In this document: positions 29,776-42,504 of the stretch, one piece after another
Position numbering within the stretch: the stretch's first letter is position 1
Layout: each line of letters opens with the position of its first letter
Assembly: GCF_037176765.1 (NCBI RefSeq)
Contig: NC_090025.1
Span: 166,086,822-166,150,821, forward strand
Origin: Anolis sagrei
Taxonomy: Eukaryota; Chordata; Lepidosauria; Squamata; Anolidae
Direction of reading: 5' to 3'
DNA length: 64,000 nt
The notes under the pieces: model-generated
Told to the model about the DNA's origin: nothing
What the model saw: the letters and a program-made list of their open reading frames with translations, nothing else
The model's database searches: none
Translations under genes and position numbers: made by a program

Positions 29776-30600
29776 TAACCACTGACTGCATAGGGAAGCT
29801 GATGAGGAAACACAACCTACAAACTATCTACAGACCCACCAAGAAAATCCAACAAATACTACATTCAGCAAAGGACAAGAGGGATCCTCTCACTTCTGCA
29901 GGAGTCTACCATGTACCATGCAGCTGTGGACAAGTCTACATACTACATAGGGACCACCAAACACAGCGCCCAAGCACGAATCAAGGAACATGAAAGGCAC
30001 TGCAGACTAATTCAACCAGAGAAGTCAGCCATAGCAGAGCACCTGATGAACCAACCTGGACACAGCATTTTATTTGAGAACACAGAAGTGCTGGAACACA
30101 CTAACAACTATCATGTCAGACTACACAAAGAAGCCATTGATATCCACAAGCATGTGGACAATTTCAACAGAAAGGAAGAAACCATGAAAATGCATAAAAT
30201 CTGGCTACTAGTATTTTTTAAAAAAAAACTCTAAAATTATAAGAGTAAATAAAGAACAACACTCAAACACAGGGGAATTCCAGACAAAAAATAATCAGGG
30301 ACAGTTAGTCACCACTCAACAAAGGATTCCCCCAGGCAGTAACAAGCCACACCTTGGAAATTGTCAGGCCACCAAATGTTAATTAAGGTGACTAACTGAA
30401 ACATTCACACCTAGCTCCAACAGGCAAGAGTTCTTTCTCCCACCCTGGACATTCCACAGATATATAAACTCAATTTTCCTAGTTTCCAATAGGCCTCACA
30501 ACCTCTGAGGATGCCTGCCATAGATGCAGGCAAAATGTCAGGATGGAATGCTTTTAGAACATGACCACATAACCCAAAAAACCTACAAAAACCCAGACCC
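29776..30600 (+). mobile_element. Penelope-like element, GIY-YIG domain and 3' terminus (broken)
   Basis: 29800-30225 encodes the C-terminal part of a Penelope polyprotein. It has HNLQTIYRPTKKIQQIL, then the GIY-YIG endonuclease start (GVYHVPCSCGQVYI and YIGTTK), then RIKEHERHCR, AEHLMNQPGHSILF and EAIDIHKHVDNFNRKEE. The reading frame is interrupted. After about 30240 comes the non-coding terminal segment (GGACATTCCACAGATATATA, then the GGATGCCTGCCATAGATGCA motif). The reverse-transcriptase part is missing. Confidence 0.85.
30502..30542 (+). ncRNA. Decayed hammerhead-ribozyme-like motif in Penelope terminus
   Basis: CTGAGGA (30505-30511, fits CUGANGA), a GCCTGC/GCAGGC stem with a 7-base loop, then AAAATGTC where GAAACGTC is expected. 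CCT before and AGG after could close stem I. The core is probably inactive in this copy. Confidence 0.45.
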
Positions 30601-30834
30601 CTCAGGGTTCATTGTGGAACAGTGGTTCCCAACCTTTATTTTGACCAGGGACCACTCTCCAATATTAGCACCAAAAGGGTTACAAATCAGGTTTTGGTCA
30701 ACTTTAGATTTGGTTTGGTTATTTTGAGTGCTGATTCAGAAAATGGCATTGGCTAAACCACATCAGCTCTAGTTTCTGATACATAACGTATGTCATCCAG
30801 TAGTCACCATCTGCTCGCCCACAGAAAACCATAT

Positions 30835-31245
30835 GGTCTGGAGAACAAGCCTTATGAGGAGAAGCTTAAAGAGCTGGGCATAAGAGAAGGCTGAGAGGAG
30901 ACATGATGAGGACCATGTATAAATATGTGAAGGGAAGTCAGGGGATGGAGGGAGCAAGCTTGTTTTCTGCTGCCCTGGAAACTAGGATGTGGAACAATAG
31001 CTTCAAACTACTACCAGAACATTAGGAAGAACTTCCTGTGAGAGCTGTTCAGCAGTGGGACTCTCTGACCTGGACCATGGTGGAAGGTCCTACTTTGCAG
31101 GCTTTTAAGCAGAGGCTGGATGGCCATCTATCGAAGGTGCTTTGAATGCAATTTTCCTGATCCTTGGCAGGAAGTTGGACTCGATGGCCCCCGAGTTCTC
31201 TGCCAACTCAGTGATTCTATGATTCTATGATCTTCAAAAAGGCCC
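30835..31245 (+). mobile_element. CR1-like LINE 3' end
   Basis: GAGAACAAGCCTTATGAGGA is followed by the CR1 C-terminal coding remnant (GAGCTGTTCAGCAGTGGGAC) and the tail TCTGCCAACTCAGTGATTCT with ATGATTCTATGA repeats. Confidence 0.75.
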
Positions 31246-31351
31246 GCAAACAATTGAGGATGCTTAGCCCTGAGGTAGGGCAGTTCAAGTGATGTCCGCT
31301 CACCCATAGAAAAACATATGGTCTGGAGAACAAGCTTTATGAGTTTGCTAC

Positions 31352-31930
31352 TGAACACAATTCAAAGTGCTGGCTTTAGCCTATAAAGCCCTAACCTGTT
31401 CCGGCCCAGCTTACCTGTCTGAATATATCTCTCCTTTTGAACCATCTAGGAACTTAAGATCATCTGGGGAGTCCCTGCTCTTAATCCCGCCTTTCTCGCA
31501 GGTGCATTTGGCGGGGACGAGAGACAGGGTCTTCTCAGTGGTGGCCCCTCAGCTGTGGAACTCCTTTCCCAGGGATATTAGAGCAGCCCTTTCTGTCTTG
31601 ACCTTTCAGAAATGAGTAAAAACCTGGCTGTTCGAATAAGCTTTTGGAAGCACAGCATAACAGATAAATACAGTACAATGAAATAATGAACACGGAAAGG
31701 CTTAAACGTTGTAAATGGATAAGAAGTTGAACTGGAAGACATTGATGATTATAGTTTAGATGGTTTTATATGGATTTTTATTATGTGATATTAAATGTTT
31801 TTAATTGATATGTATGTATCTTTGTTGTGGCATCTAATTGTTGCCAATCTGTACACCGTCCTGAGTAGCCTTCGGGCTGAGAAAAGTGGGATAAAAATGC
31901 TGTAAATAATTAAATAAATAAATGTACATG
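31352..31930 (+). mobile_element. L2-type LINE 3' end
   Basis: 31367-31615 encodes LALAYKALTCSGPAYLSEYI, RNLRSSGESLLL and RVFSVVAPQLWNSFPRDIRA. The 3' UTR ends CCTTCGGGCTGAGAAAAGTG then AAATAAATAAATAA. Confidence 0.85.
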
Positions 31931-33361
31931 TGATCAGTCTTGTTTTTAAATACAGGCACTTGTTCACAGCTGATCACAACTGATTGTAACTCCTGGCTTT
32001 GTGCACATTAGGTCACAATTTCCCAAGCTGTTTGATGTGGTGGACAGCAATGTAGTAAGGAGCTCTAGCATATATGTGCCACTTATTGCCATATTTGCAT
32101 AGTTTCCAGTAAACTTGTTGCTCTTGGCTCAGAAACCAGCCTTGCGTAGCACTGAATTAGGTGGCAAACACAACTGCAAGTCCATAACTTGTGACGCAGC
32201 ATTTAAAACAGGCTGGATAAATGCGGTCTTTTAGATGTGGAATTATAATGCCCAGCAAGCTAAAGCAATAGTGAAGGGTTTCAGAAGTCATAAGTCAATA
32301 TTGGAGGGCCACAACCTGCTTAGCTTTGTCTTAGTATAGAATATACATAGAATGTCCCATGATATCTATAAAAATAATATGCAGGGCAGTCAGCTAAAAG
32401 CAGGATTTGGCTAGTTACTTAAGATAGATATCTATGACAGATGCATCCATCTGTAGAATAGATGCATCCATAATTAAACCTCCCTTCCAAATGGTGTTAT
32501 ATCACTCACAGATTTTGCAATCATGCTGTGACATGATTCAGAGGCAGTACTTTTCTTTTGCAGATGTGTTTTGTCACTTGCAGAACAGAAGTGTACAAAT
32601 GTAGAGCAGCGGCTTCCTTAGCTGGTATTGCTAAATTCTTTTAACATATTGGGGGTTTCAAAAATTAAAAAGGCACCTTGGTGTTTTTCCAGAGTATAAA
32701 ACAGGCTTTACAGGAAGTGTAAATTATTTGTGGTATACCTGAAAGCTTTCCTTGAACCCTTCCCACTGAATTTTCGCCAGGAGCTATCCCTTCGCTTCAC
32801 TTTCCTTGGTCAGCTTTCCTGAACTTGGTGCTCTCCTAATACAGTAGATTACAGCAGTGTGTTTGGTCTTCCAGATATTTTGGACTTTAGCTCCCAGAAT
32901 CCTCGATCATCGGGCAATGCAGGTGAAGCTTCTGAGAGTTGAAGATCCAAACACCTCAAGAATTAAAATTTAGGAAAACATCAAACACTTCAAATTGTGT
33001 TTGGGATGACAAGAGGTAAAAGCCAAAACATCTGAATAGCAGAGAGTTTGCCCTATATTGGGGATACTGGTGAGCAAAAGTAGTGATGGGAGATTGTGGG
33101 AGTTGCAATCCAACATCTTGGAGAACCGCTGTTGTGTGTCCATATTATATGACATGATTTGGCCACATCAAAAGACTTCAGAATGTAAAAAAATGTGTAA
33201 TTCTAAATGTGAAATATCATTCCATATCATCGCTTTCCGCCAAGGATTATTATAAAGAGATTGTGTCATTAGGGATGGAAATAATATTTTAAAATGTTCT
33301 TAAAATAATATGTTTCCTAAGTGTTAAGTAATTCTGATTAGAAGCAATCTGAACTGATAAG
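31931..33361. other. KCTD17-MPST intergenic, mostly unassigned
   Basis: Only short MITE-like arms are recognisable, such as TTTTGGACTTTAGCTCCCAG near 32880 and GGGAGTTGCAATCCAACATC near 33098. No gene. Confidence 0.5.
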
Positions 33362-34171
33362 TGTTGTATATCAGCCAGAGACTGCGGAGGCTGATGGTTT
33401 AACTAATGCTTTAGAGAGGATTGTGAGCTTTCCTGTGAAATAAAGCGATGGGCCCTCAAGTCTGGGAAATTCAGGTTTGGGAAATTATAGTTCTCTCTGT
33501 GAGAAAATGGCCCAGGAAATACAGGGCCTCAAGGTTTGTCAGGGTTCTGAAGTAGCAACAGCAGATAAGGAATCGAGTGAATAGCTGAGTGATAAGGAGG
33601 ACTCCCAGGAGAAACCACCTATAGCTATGGAGATCAACAAAAGTCTTCGTTCACAAATCAGAGTTGAAAATAGATTGTGTTGATCAGAGATTATGTGGGA
33701 AAGTTGTAGAGAAAATTCACGGGTGACATGCTGCTTTCATGGGTGTCTATTAAACAAGTTGTTTACCTTAAGGTCAGTTCAGGCAATAGTGCATTCGTCA
33801 GAAGCCAAGCCTGAGTTCTCTGGTCCCTGGTTCAAGTGGTTTTGGATTTACTATATCTTGGAAGTTTTCTGTGTTCCTGTTCATGTACTCTTGTTCACAT
33901 TTTTACTAGTTATACCTTTTGCTTGTGAACTTATGCTGTACCTGTGATTTCTGGCTGTTCTTGGACTTTGTCACCTCTGGAACTTTATGAGACATTTGGA
34001 TTACTGTTTGGTTATCACCTGTTTCTAAACCTTTTTGGATTATATATCTTCCTTTCTTATTCCTGATTTTTATATGCTTTTTATGTGTCTCTACAATAAA
34101 CTGTTTGCTTATATTTCTGGACTCTTGTGTGGTGCAGTGGTCATAGAGGTTTCCAGGCCTGGAGTGCAACA
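33362..34171 (+). mobile_element. Solo LTR of an LTR retrotransposon (fossil)
   Basis: About 810 bp bounded by TGTTG...CAACA, with an AATAAA-type signal near the right end. The flanks ATAAG (33357-33361 and 34172-34176) are identical, a 5-bp target duplication. No internal coding region, so it is a recombined single LTR. A related, more diverged copy is at 37674-38778. Gypsy or ERV origin cannot be decided from the LTR alone. Confidence 0.8.
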
Positions 34172-35139
34172 ATAAGAATATTTGCATGCTACTAAACTTG
34201 TATAAAATTCAAAGAACGTTATTTTGCATGAAAAGAGTGTTTTCTGCCCAGAAGATAATATTTCTGGTGCAAATTTTGTACAGAATGAGACCTGAATTGT
34301 GAATGACCTTCAAAAACCAAACTGTTTTTAAGGATTTCTAGCAGATGCAAGAAAACTATGACTAAAATTATTCATTCTTCCATTTGAGAAAAAAAAATAG
34401 TGAAGAATTACATCCCTGTGGTGAGCTAGTCAATTCAAGATTAATTCACATCTTTCTTTTACTTATTATTTTTGGCCCTGCATGAAACCTTTTAAACATA
34501 CTCTGCTGCAGATGAACCAAACAGAGAAAGGAGCCTTAACATCCCGATAAGACTATCAAGTATGTGTCCAAATCATTCCTTTTAGCTGTAACAGCATGCT
34601 CAACCAATTTGGCATGCATTATCTCATATACGTACCCGGCATTGATGTATAATTCATACCCAATACCATTTTCTTTTTTGGGTTCTACTCCATTAACTGG
34701 GCTGTACTTAAATATATCTAAGCTATATTGGCATTTTAAGAGCACTGGCAACTCTTATCCTGGAATAGTCACCGCAGTATCATCAAAGGCCAAATGGTCA
34801 CTCTTTTAAAATAAAAGACTTGCAGCTTTGGTAAGCATATTCTTGTAACTATGCCACTGGAAGTAGGAAAAATTGCAACAGATGTGCTTCAGAGAAATGA
34901 TTATAACTGATCTGAAAAATCATGAGGCAACTCTCCTCCCGTCCCCTATAAATGCCTCACAGGAAGGATGAAGAAATACATTCACCGATTGAATCTTGAA
35001 AGAAAACCACAGCCAGAGTTAAGAAATGTACATTTTAAAATTACAGCTCCAATGGCCACTACTCATGCTGGCTGGAACATTTTTGGAGCTTCAGTGAAAA
35101 GAGAGAGAGGAAGAGGAATAGTTTCTATCTACCAGCTGA

Positions 35140-35853
35140 CAGGTTTTTTAATTTTTTTATTTTGTGTCAAAAGCATTGCATAAATAAGTATAAAACTGAT
35201 AAAATAGAGAAAGCACAAACAATTAAATAATGTTAGACCAAAAACGGGCAACACCGACCATATTGTCTGTAGCTTTAAGCAATTCTTCCTCTGTGCATGA
35301 GGCAGAGCATTGTGGGCAAGCTTGCAGATGCTGAGTTGTTTGCTTTGCTCTGTTCCACAGTCACACAAGGTGGCAGATTCTTCTAGGTAGTGCCATTTTG
35401 CCAGGTTGTCTTTTGATCTGCCCACTCCACTTCTGAGTCTATTCAGGCACTTCCAAGTTGCCCGTTCTTACTTTGCCTCTGGAGGCAGACCCTCATAGAA
35501 GAGCATCCTATTGGGATTTCCTGGTTTAGGTGCCCAAAGGGATATTCTTACTGTTACTGGGGAAATATTAAGAGGAATGGTGGTTATTAGCCAGGAGGAG
35601 GCTGATAACCATGCAATGAATGGCTTTCAGAGTGCTCAACCTTTTTTCCCTCACAGTTAGCAGAAACTTCCTGTCGCCCATTGGGGGGAGAGGGCAATTC
35701 TATAAGCTAGCTTATAGAATCTATCAGCGGGTGTAGGTTTGAGACATCCTGTGATTATTCTGCATGTTTCGTTCAATGCTATATTCACTGGTTTTGTGTG
35801 GGCAGACTTGTACCAAACAGGGCAGGCCTACTCAGCAGTTAAGTAAGACAGGA

Positions 35854-35855
<2 letters not shown>
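35140..35855 (-). mobile_element. LINE C-terminal fragment, same family as 1-503 and 15763-16534
   Basis: The minus strand gives the zinc-binding tail NLAKWHYLEESATLCDCGTE and, further upstream, remnants of the reverse-transcriptase C-terminal region. The 3' end is at about 35140. It is flanked on the right by an AAAT microsatellite. Confidence 0.75.
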
Positions 35856-35896
<41 letters not shown>

Positions 35897-35899
35897 ATA
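35853..35899 (+). repeat. AAAT microsatellite
   Basis: About eleven AAAT units. Confidence 0.92.
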
Positions 35900-37321
35900 C
35901 CAGCTGTCAGGTAAATTGAGCAAAAAGGCTGCACACATCCCCAAACAAAGGAAGGCATTGATGAGAAATTAGGTGGGTGAATACCTCTCCATCATGTCTG
36001 AGCTTGTCTAGTAAATCAAAATCAAAATGCTTTGATTCTGCTTTACCTGCCTTAGTTAGAACAAAGAGATTTGTAGTCCGTGTGGGGAGGGGGGGTAGTG
36101 CTCTCTAAGAATTTTAAATACCTCTCTCTAAAATACAGAGTCCCAGGTTTCCAGAGGATGAATTCATGGCAGTTAAATAAGAATCAGCTATCATTGTGTT
36201 TTGAGAAACAGCTCTGTTGAATGGAAATTACTATTTGCAGAACTTTATAACCATGAATTTAATCCAACAAATCCCAGCAGTCCTAATCAGAAGAGATTCT
36301 AGCAACTGGAATCTAACATAATCCGAAAGTGCCGTAATTCCCCACCCAATCTAGTTCCCGAAATTGCTTTTGCTCTCCCAATCACTTTTTCATTGCATCT
36401 ACTGGACTATAATCCTAAGAAAAGTAATCACTTCATTTCTGGAATTGGTAAAATGTTCTCCGTTGGTCCTTTCTTTTCTTTTTTTGGAGAAGAGAGGATA
36501 AAACGTGGGCAACTAAATACACACAGCTTGACTGGAGAAGGGTGATGTCTTTCTAGTATTTACTGCACCATGGGAGGACACAGATAGTATGTGAATTCAA
36601 GTTGTGACCTACAAAGCACAAGGAGAAAAAGTAGATCAGAATTGACTTACTGAACTGTGTCATTTGCAAGGGGAGGAGGATTTCAGGCACTCCTCTGTTT
36701 CATAACAGCACACAAAAAATACCCTCTCCTCCCTAAATTACATGGAATTTAGAAGAAAAGTTAGTGTCACCAAAAAAGATTAAGTCATATGACAATTTAA
36801 AGACTAACACATTTGTTGTGTTAGTTTTTAAAAGATTATTCATCTTTTGAGTACACCGGCTGTTGACCACCAATGCTTATATATACTACATTTAGTTTTT
36901 AAAGTGCCACAGGACTCTGCCATTTTTCCTGTAAGGTGGAAACATGGCTATTTGGAAATGGGAGTAATTAGGAGTTGGTGTGTACTATTAGTAACATGTA
37001 GGTGTGCCTACGTCCAGCTTGTGTGTATGCTCTTTTTCAGACAGGGTGCCGGGGACTGTTCCTGTTCAGACAGGGTGCCAGCTGCTGGTTCTTACTAGTG
37101 ATAGGAGAGCAATTCAGTTCCTGGAGGAAGGAAAATGAATGCGCATTTTGATCCATGGGTGTACTTTCATTTCTACCTACTGCTCAGCTGGGTGCAACTG
37201 TTGTCAGGCTCTAAATCACTTCCTTTTCTCCCACTTCTCACCAGCAAGCTTTATAGCTGCCAGACTACAATGAGGAACATGGAATTTTGCAAGCATGAAA
37301 TTGTGTCTCTAGAGCTATACT
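35900..37321. other. KCTD17-MPST intergenic, no gene seen
   Basis: No conserved protein and no named repeat. A short tandem GACAGGGTGCC (37040-37080) occurs twice. Confidence 0.5.
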
Positions 37322-37555
37322 GAGAGCCAATATAGTGCAATGGTTTGAGCGTTAAGACTATAGCTTTGGGAACCAGAGCTCAAATCCCTGCTTGGCTACT
37401 GAGCAATCCTGGACAAGTCAATCTCTTGGACTCAGAAGAAACCAGTGGAAAACTTCTTCTGAAGAAATCTTACCAAGAAAACCCTGGGATAAGTTCATCA
37501 TAGAGTCACTATAAATCTCAAACAACTTGAAGGAACAAGAGCCAACAAAGAGCTG
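37322..37555 (+). mobile_element. tRNA-derived SINE, family B
   Basis: The head AGAGCCAATATAGTGCAATG is followed by CCAAGAAAACCCTGGGATAA and the tail CAACTTGAAGGAACAAGAGC. Confidence 0.75.
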
Positions 37556-37673
37556 TATTGTAATTTAGAATGTCAGCCTTTGTGTGGAAGAAAGGTTAAA
37601 TTTCTTTCAGTCCCGATAATGAAAACAAATTCCTGGGCATATGTCATTTGCACCAAGCACCACTTCGTTAGAT

Positions 37674-38778
37674 TGTTGTAAATCAGCCACCAGATGATGT
37701 TTTAACTAATGATTTAGAGGATTGTGAGCTTTCCTGTGGCACAAAGTGATGAGTTCTCAAGTCTGGGAAATGATGGTTCTCTCTGTGAGAAAATAGGCTT
37801 GGGAAGTGCAGGGCCTCAAGGGTATTTGGGGAGGCAGAAGTAACAACAGCAGATAAGGAATTGAGTGAAGAGCTAAGTGATTAGGAGGATTCCCATGGGA
37901 ACCCACCTGCAGCTATGGAGATCAACAAAGGTCTTCATTCACAAATCAGAGCTGAAAATGGATTGTATCATTTGGAGAAATTCTATCGGAAGGTTGCAAA
38001 GGAAATTCCTGGGAAAAAGAATGATTTCATGGGTGTCTATTAAACAACAAGTTGTTTACCTTAAGGTCAGTTCAGGCAACGTTGTGTTAAGAGTGAGAAG
38101 CTAAGCCTGAGTTCTCTTGTTCCTTGCTCAAGTCAAGCTTTGGTTTTGGGTTTAATATCCTGGAAGTTTTCTATGTTCCTGTTTAGCGGTCCTCAAACGT
38201 TTTAAACAGAGGGTCAGGTCACAGAAAAAAAAACCATGAATGAATTCCTATGCACACTGCACATATCTTATTTGTAATGCAAAAAACACTTTAAAACAAT
38301 ACAATAATCAAAATGAAGAACATTTTTTACAAATATAAACTTATTAGTATTTCCGTGGGAAGTGTGGGCCTGCTTTTGGCTGATGAGATAGGATTGTTGT
38401 TGTTGTGTGCTTTCAAGTCGTTTCAGACTTAGGTTGACCTTGAGCGAGGGCTGGGTGAATGACCTTGGAGGGCTATATCCTGTCCTCAGACCTTAGTTTG
38501 AGGACCCCTGTTCCTATTTATGTGTTCCTGTTCAAGTTTTACTAGTTATGCTTTCCCGATTGTGGACTTATGCTGTATCTGTGATTCCTGGCACTTCCTG
38601 GACTTTGTCACCTCTAGAACTTTATGAGATATTTGGATTATTATTTGGTTATTATCTTTTGCTAACCTTTTTGGATTATATATCTCTTTCTTATTCCTGA
38701 TTTTTATGTTTTGTTTTTTTAAAAAAACCTTCTGTGTGGTGCAGTGTTCATGGGTGTTTCGGGGCCTGGAATGCAACA
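37674..38778 (+). mobile_element. Second solo LTR copy, interrupted by a hAT MITE (fossil)
   Basis: Same family as 33362-34171, with TGTTG...CAACA ends. It is longer because a hAT-type element (38184-38510) sits inside it. I found no matching short flanks, unlike the other copy, so it is probably older or rearranged. Confidence 0.7.
38184..38510. mobile_element. hAT-type MITE inside the LTR
   Basis: The ends are TAGCGGTCCTCAAACG and, inverted, CAGGGGTCCTCAAACTA. The flanking 8-mers TTCCTGTT (38176-38183) and TTCCTATT (38511-38518) differ at one base. It carries an internal GTGTGCTTTCAAGTCGTTTC segment shared with SINE family B tails. Confidence 0.75.
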
Positions 38779-39484
38779 AAATACAAGAAAACCAGATCAG
38801 GTACACCAGAAGCCTGCTTATCTCTATTAATCATAACAGCTGCTGTAGACAAACTTCAGAAAGAGAAACATATCAAAACACACACAGAGTAATGAAACAA
38901 CAAAATTAAAGTTGCTTTTAATTTTAAACAGGATCTTTGTAATTTGACATTGTTTTTTAAAAATGAGTAAAAATGTCATTTCAGATTCTATGAAAAAATG
39001 ATTGCAGGTAAGAAAATGTAGTGCTTGGAAATGTCAGTTTGTGGACTATAAATCACAGAATCCCTAATTAATGGTGGCTAGGGGATTCTGGTAATCACAC
39101 TCTCCAAAAGTAACTGTTCAAAGCTCTGGAAAAATTAAATAATTTGCCGATCAGAGTGCAAAATTAATTCCCAAAATGTGTCCTTTTCCTGTGTTGTGTC
39201 CAGTGAAGCAGAACCCCCCCCCCCCCAAATTCTCATATTCAACAGCAAAATATTTTTGTTTTGTCATCCCATAACCAGTGCTTTGCTCCGCCCTAAACAA
39301 AGTGCTGTGGGATGGGACACCATCCCTTCCCATAAAAGTAGGCAAGACAATGGGACCACAAAACACCCACATTCATTATAGAAAATGTTAACTTGACAAC
39401 AGAACATCTTAATCATTTTTAAGACTGTCCTCTTTCTATTGTCACGGCAACGTTTTTGCCTCAATCGAGGCTGATGACTGTGTC

Positions 39485-39783
39485 TCACTGGATCTTCCCC
39501 TTGCTCTCCGAGATGATGTGCTCAGGTCGTGCCCTCATGAACCACTCCACCCAAGCACCATCATAAATGGCCACGTCAGGCTTTCCACACAGGTATGCCC
39601 CCAGTGCCACGTGGCATGCTGTGACACCTGAACCACAAGTGGCCACGAGGGGTTTAGAGAGATCCACTTTCTTCTCCTGAAACAAGCTCTGAATCTTCTC
39701 AGGGCTCTTTTCTAAGCCCTCCTCAGTTAGGAAATCGGTGAATGGGATGTTTACTGACCCAGGGATGTGGCCAGGCTCAATAC
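39485..39783 (-). CDS. MPST: MPST coding exon 2 with catalytic Cys
   Basis: The acceptor is TTCTTCCAG. Encodes [20 protein letters not shown] through ISESKGKIQ and TGA (39487-39485). Carries the CGSGVT loop. Confidence 0.95.
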
Positions 39784-39823
39784 CTGGAAGAAAAATGAAA
39801 ACAAAGGCATGTAATAATAATAA

Positions 39824-39854
<31 letters not shown>

Positions 39855-41917
39855 TTTATATTCCGCCCTATCTCTACAGGTGGACTCAGGGAGGATTCCA
39901 ATGCGTCCATAAAACAAATACCAACATCAATACCCCCCCCCCCCCAAATCCCACATATAAAACATTTAGAACCTAACATCAACTGATTAAAGCAAACATA
40001 ATCAAACAAAAATTATATAATGATGTAAAATCTGAACATAAAACAATTCACATTGATCTACAGAAGCCAACTATCATTCAAAACTTTATGTGAGTTGGTT
40101 TTGTAGCCAGTGTGGTTTTGTGGCCAGTGATGATAATTGGGCTAAAATGGATTAGCAGAGCCTGGATACGAAATAATTCTCAACCAGAGGTCCGGTAGTG
40201 ATCTCTCATTGTCTAATCCTCCTCCTCTCCATATGCTAGTGAGCGAAGGTGAGTCTTCAGTTGCTTTTTGAAAGAGAGGAGGGAGTGGGCCAGCTTTATT
40301 TCTTTAGGGAGGGAGTTCCAGAGATGGAGGGCAACCATGGAAAAGGCCCTCTCTCTCATTCCCACCAGCTATAATTGAGATGGAGGTGGAACTGAGAGCA
40401 GAGCCTCCCCCGCTGATAGCAATGCCCAAGCTGGCTTGTAGGAGGAGATGCAGTTGGTCAAGTAGCCTGGATTAGAGCTGTTTAGGGTTTTAAAAATAAT
40501 GACCAGCACTTTGTATTTAACCCGGAAGGGGATTGGCAGCCAGTGGAGCTGACGTAACATAGGGGTGGATATCTCCCAATACAGGGTCCCAGTTAGTAAT
40601 CTGGTTGCCAATCTCTGAACCACTTGAAGCTTCTGAACTATCTTCAAAGGCAACCCCATGTAGAGAGCATTGCAGTAGTCTAAGTGGGATGTGACTAAGG
40701 CATGGAAACATAACTGAAACTGACCACAATCCTTGTGTAGAATTGTACTATGATCCTATATGTGAAATAATCGGGGCTTACTTATGAATACACATATATA
40801 GGGCTGTATCTTAAATCATCAGCCAATTCATGGTAGAAAACAAGAACAGGGGCAAGTTACTTGTGAAATCAAACCTTACAGTATTTCAGCAATGCCTATC
40901 TGCAACCTCATACCCATTGCATGAGGAGAAAAGTAAATCATGACTTGGAAAAGTTCCTTTGACTGGTTTCCCTTCCCCGAGTAATTTTTTTCCATATAGT
41001 AGTTTTAGACCTAGCATAAATCAGCAAACATTTTGCAAAAAATGTTTGTAATTATCACAGTATTTGGGTTTGAAGATCTGGTAAGTTAAATGTAAATGCA
41101 CCTGGAACAATGGCTTTCCAATACTTTGGCTCCAGGATGCGGCTGGACTACAATTCCCACCATTTCAAACACAGACTGTCTGGAGATGATGGCAGTTGTC
41201 AACAAATTCTAGGAACAAATGTTCCTAAGGCTTCTTCTCTTCTTCTGGTGAATGCTATCCCTTCTCAACAACCACTGAGCAAAACTAGCTCAATTCCTTT
41301 ATTCTTAAGAGATACGTCTTACCTTCCCGGGGCTCAGGCTCCACCCCTCTAAATCGCCCTGCAGCGCGTGCATCAACAACCTGGAAGTGTCGTGACTCAA
41401 TGTTCTCCTTAATGTCCTTGTGGGTCTTCACCATTGACTTATCCAGGGAGGCATGGAATTCAGCTGGAGCAGAACGGCTCTTTCCGGAGCTGACTGGATA
41501 CCCTTCCCGCAGCCAGTTTTTCAGTCCCCCATCTAGGAGGGAAACAGCATCGTGCCCAAAAATCCGGAACATCCACCAGACACGAGGGGCTGAAAACAAG
41601 CCCTGATCACTCGCATCATACACCACAACATGGGAGTCATTACTCACACCCAGTTTGCCCACATACTCTGCAAAATCCCCTGCTGTGGGGAGCATGTGGT
41701 CATAAGGCGATGCACGGTCGCTACACTGGTCTATGTCAAAGAAAGCAGCGCCAGGGATGTGCCGTTCTTCAAACTCAATCCGGGGGTCACGCTTCATTTT
41801 GGGGAGATACCAGGAGGCATCTAAGAGTCGGACAGCCAACCCAGGCTGAGATGACTTGATCGCTTCGGACACCCATTTAGCAGACACGAGAGCTCGATAG
41901 AGAAGCTGCTGAGACAT
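39485..41917 (-). CDS. MPST: MPST, 3-mercaptopyruvate sulfurtransferase, complete coding sequence
   Basis: MPST transfers sulfur from 3-mercaptopyruvate to cyanide, thiols or thioredoxin in cysteine catabolism and H2S production, in cytosol and mitochondria. Coding exons are 41917-41323 (595 bases) and 39783-39485 (299 bases), joined within a Gly codon, 297 aa, the same length as human. Two rhodanese domains are visible. The inactive N-terminal one has [25 protein letters not shown] and [14 protein letters not shown]. The catalytic one has [27 protein letters not shown] and [13 protein letters not shown]. The active-site loop CGSGVT is the MPST type (TST has CRKGVT), with Cys248 at 39637-39635. 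The start [15 protein letters not shown] aligns with MASPQLCRALVSAQW in human. The frame extends upstream but that part is not conserved. Confidence 0.97.
39822..40735 (-). mobile_element. L2-type LINE in the MPST intron
   Basis: The minus strand encodes [40 protein letters not shown] and [17 protein letters not shown]. The 3' end is at about 39870, TATTCCGCCCTATCTCTACA in plus orientation, followed by TTATT repeats at 39822-39862. The frame is broken. Confidence 0.8.
41323..41917 (-). CDS. MPST: MPST coding exon 1
   Basis: From ATG at 41917-41915 to a GTAAGA donor after EPEPRE plus one base. A likely acceptor for a 5'-UTR intron (TTTAATCACAG) lies about 60 bases upstream of the ATG, near 41977. 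Confidence 0.95.
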
Positions 41918-42504
41918 TGCGTCTGAGTCCTGTTTGAGTTCAGATGAATGCTGGGACTTCGCTGGACTTTCCACACTGTGATTAAATAAACACAACAATG
42001 TATATAGAACATAACTCACAAAAACAATAAAAAACAAACACCTGGGATATAAATACAGATAACAAAAATCAAAATATTCAATTAATCTATGCAATGAAAA
42101 ATAGTTTAAAACTTTAAAAAAAATACCAGCCTAATCTTACAAATGACAATACAGGTGAAGGTTCACAAGGCATAAATCAATAATTCAGGGAAAGTAGATG
42201 GCCAAAGTCCCAAGTCCTCATTTAGATAGAGGCCAGGTGCATTTCAACCTGAGGTCTTCTGTAGGGGCCAAATGGAGTTCTGATATTTTCCAGTTCTTCT
42301 CCCTGTTTCTCCACCACCAAAAGAAATCACCCCAATCTTTCCCAAGTGATGGTTCTTGACCCAAGTAACTAGGATGGGCTAGAAAACAAGGACAAACTAG
42401 CAAGGAGCTCAAGCATTGCCTTATCTTATTTATTTACTGAGTCATTTTAGTACTGTTTTTCATAGTAAGCATCCCAAAGCATTTTACAGTAAGTACTTCC
42501 TTGT

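Noticed and set aside
41918-42094. In-frame extension upstream of the MPST ATG
   Set aside because: Hydrophobic A/T-derived residues not seen in MPST, and an acceptor-like site near 41977 indicates UTR or intron.
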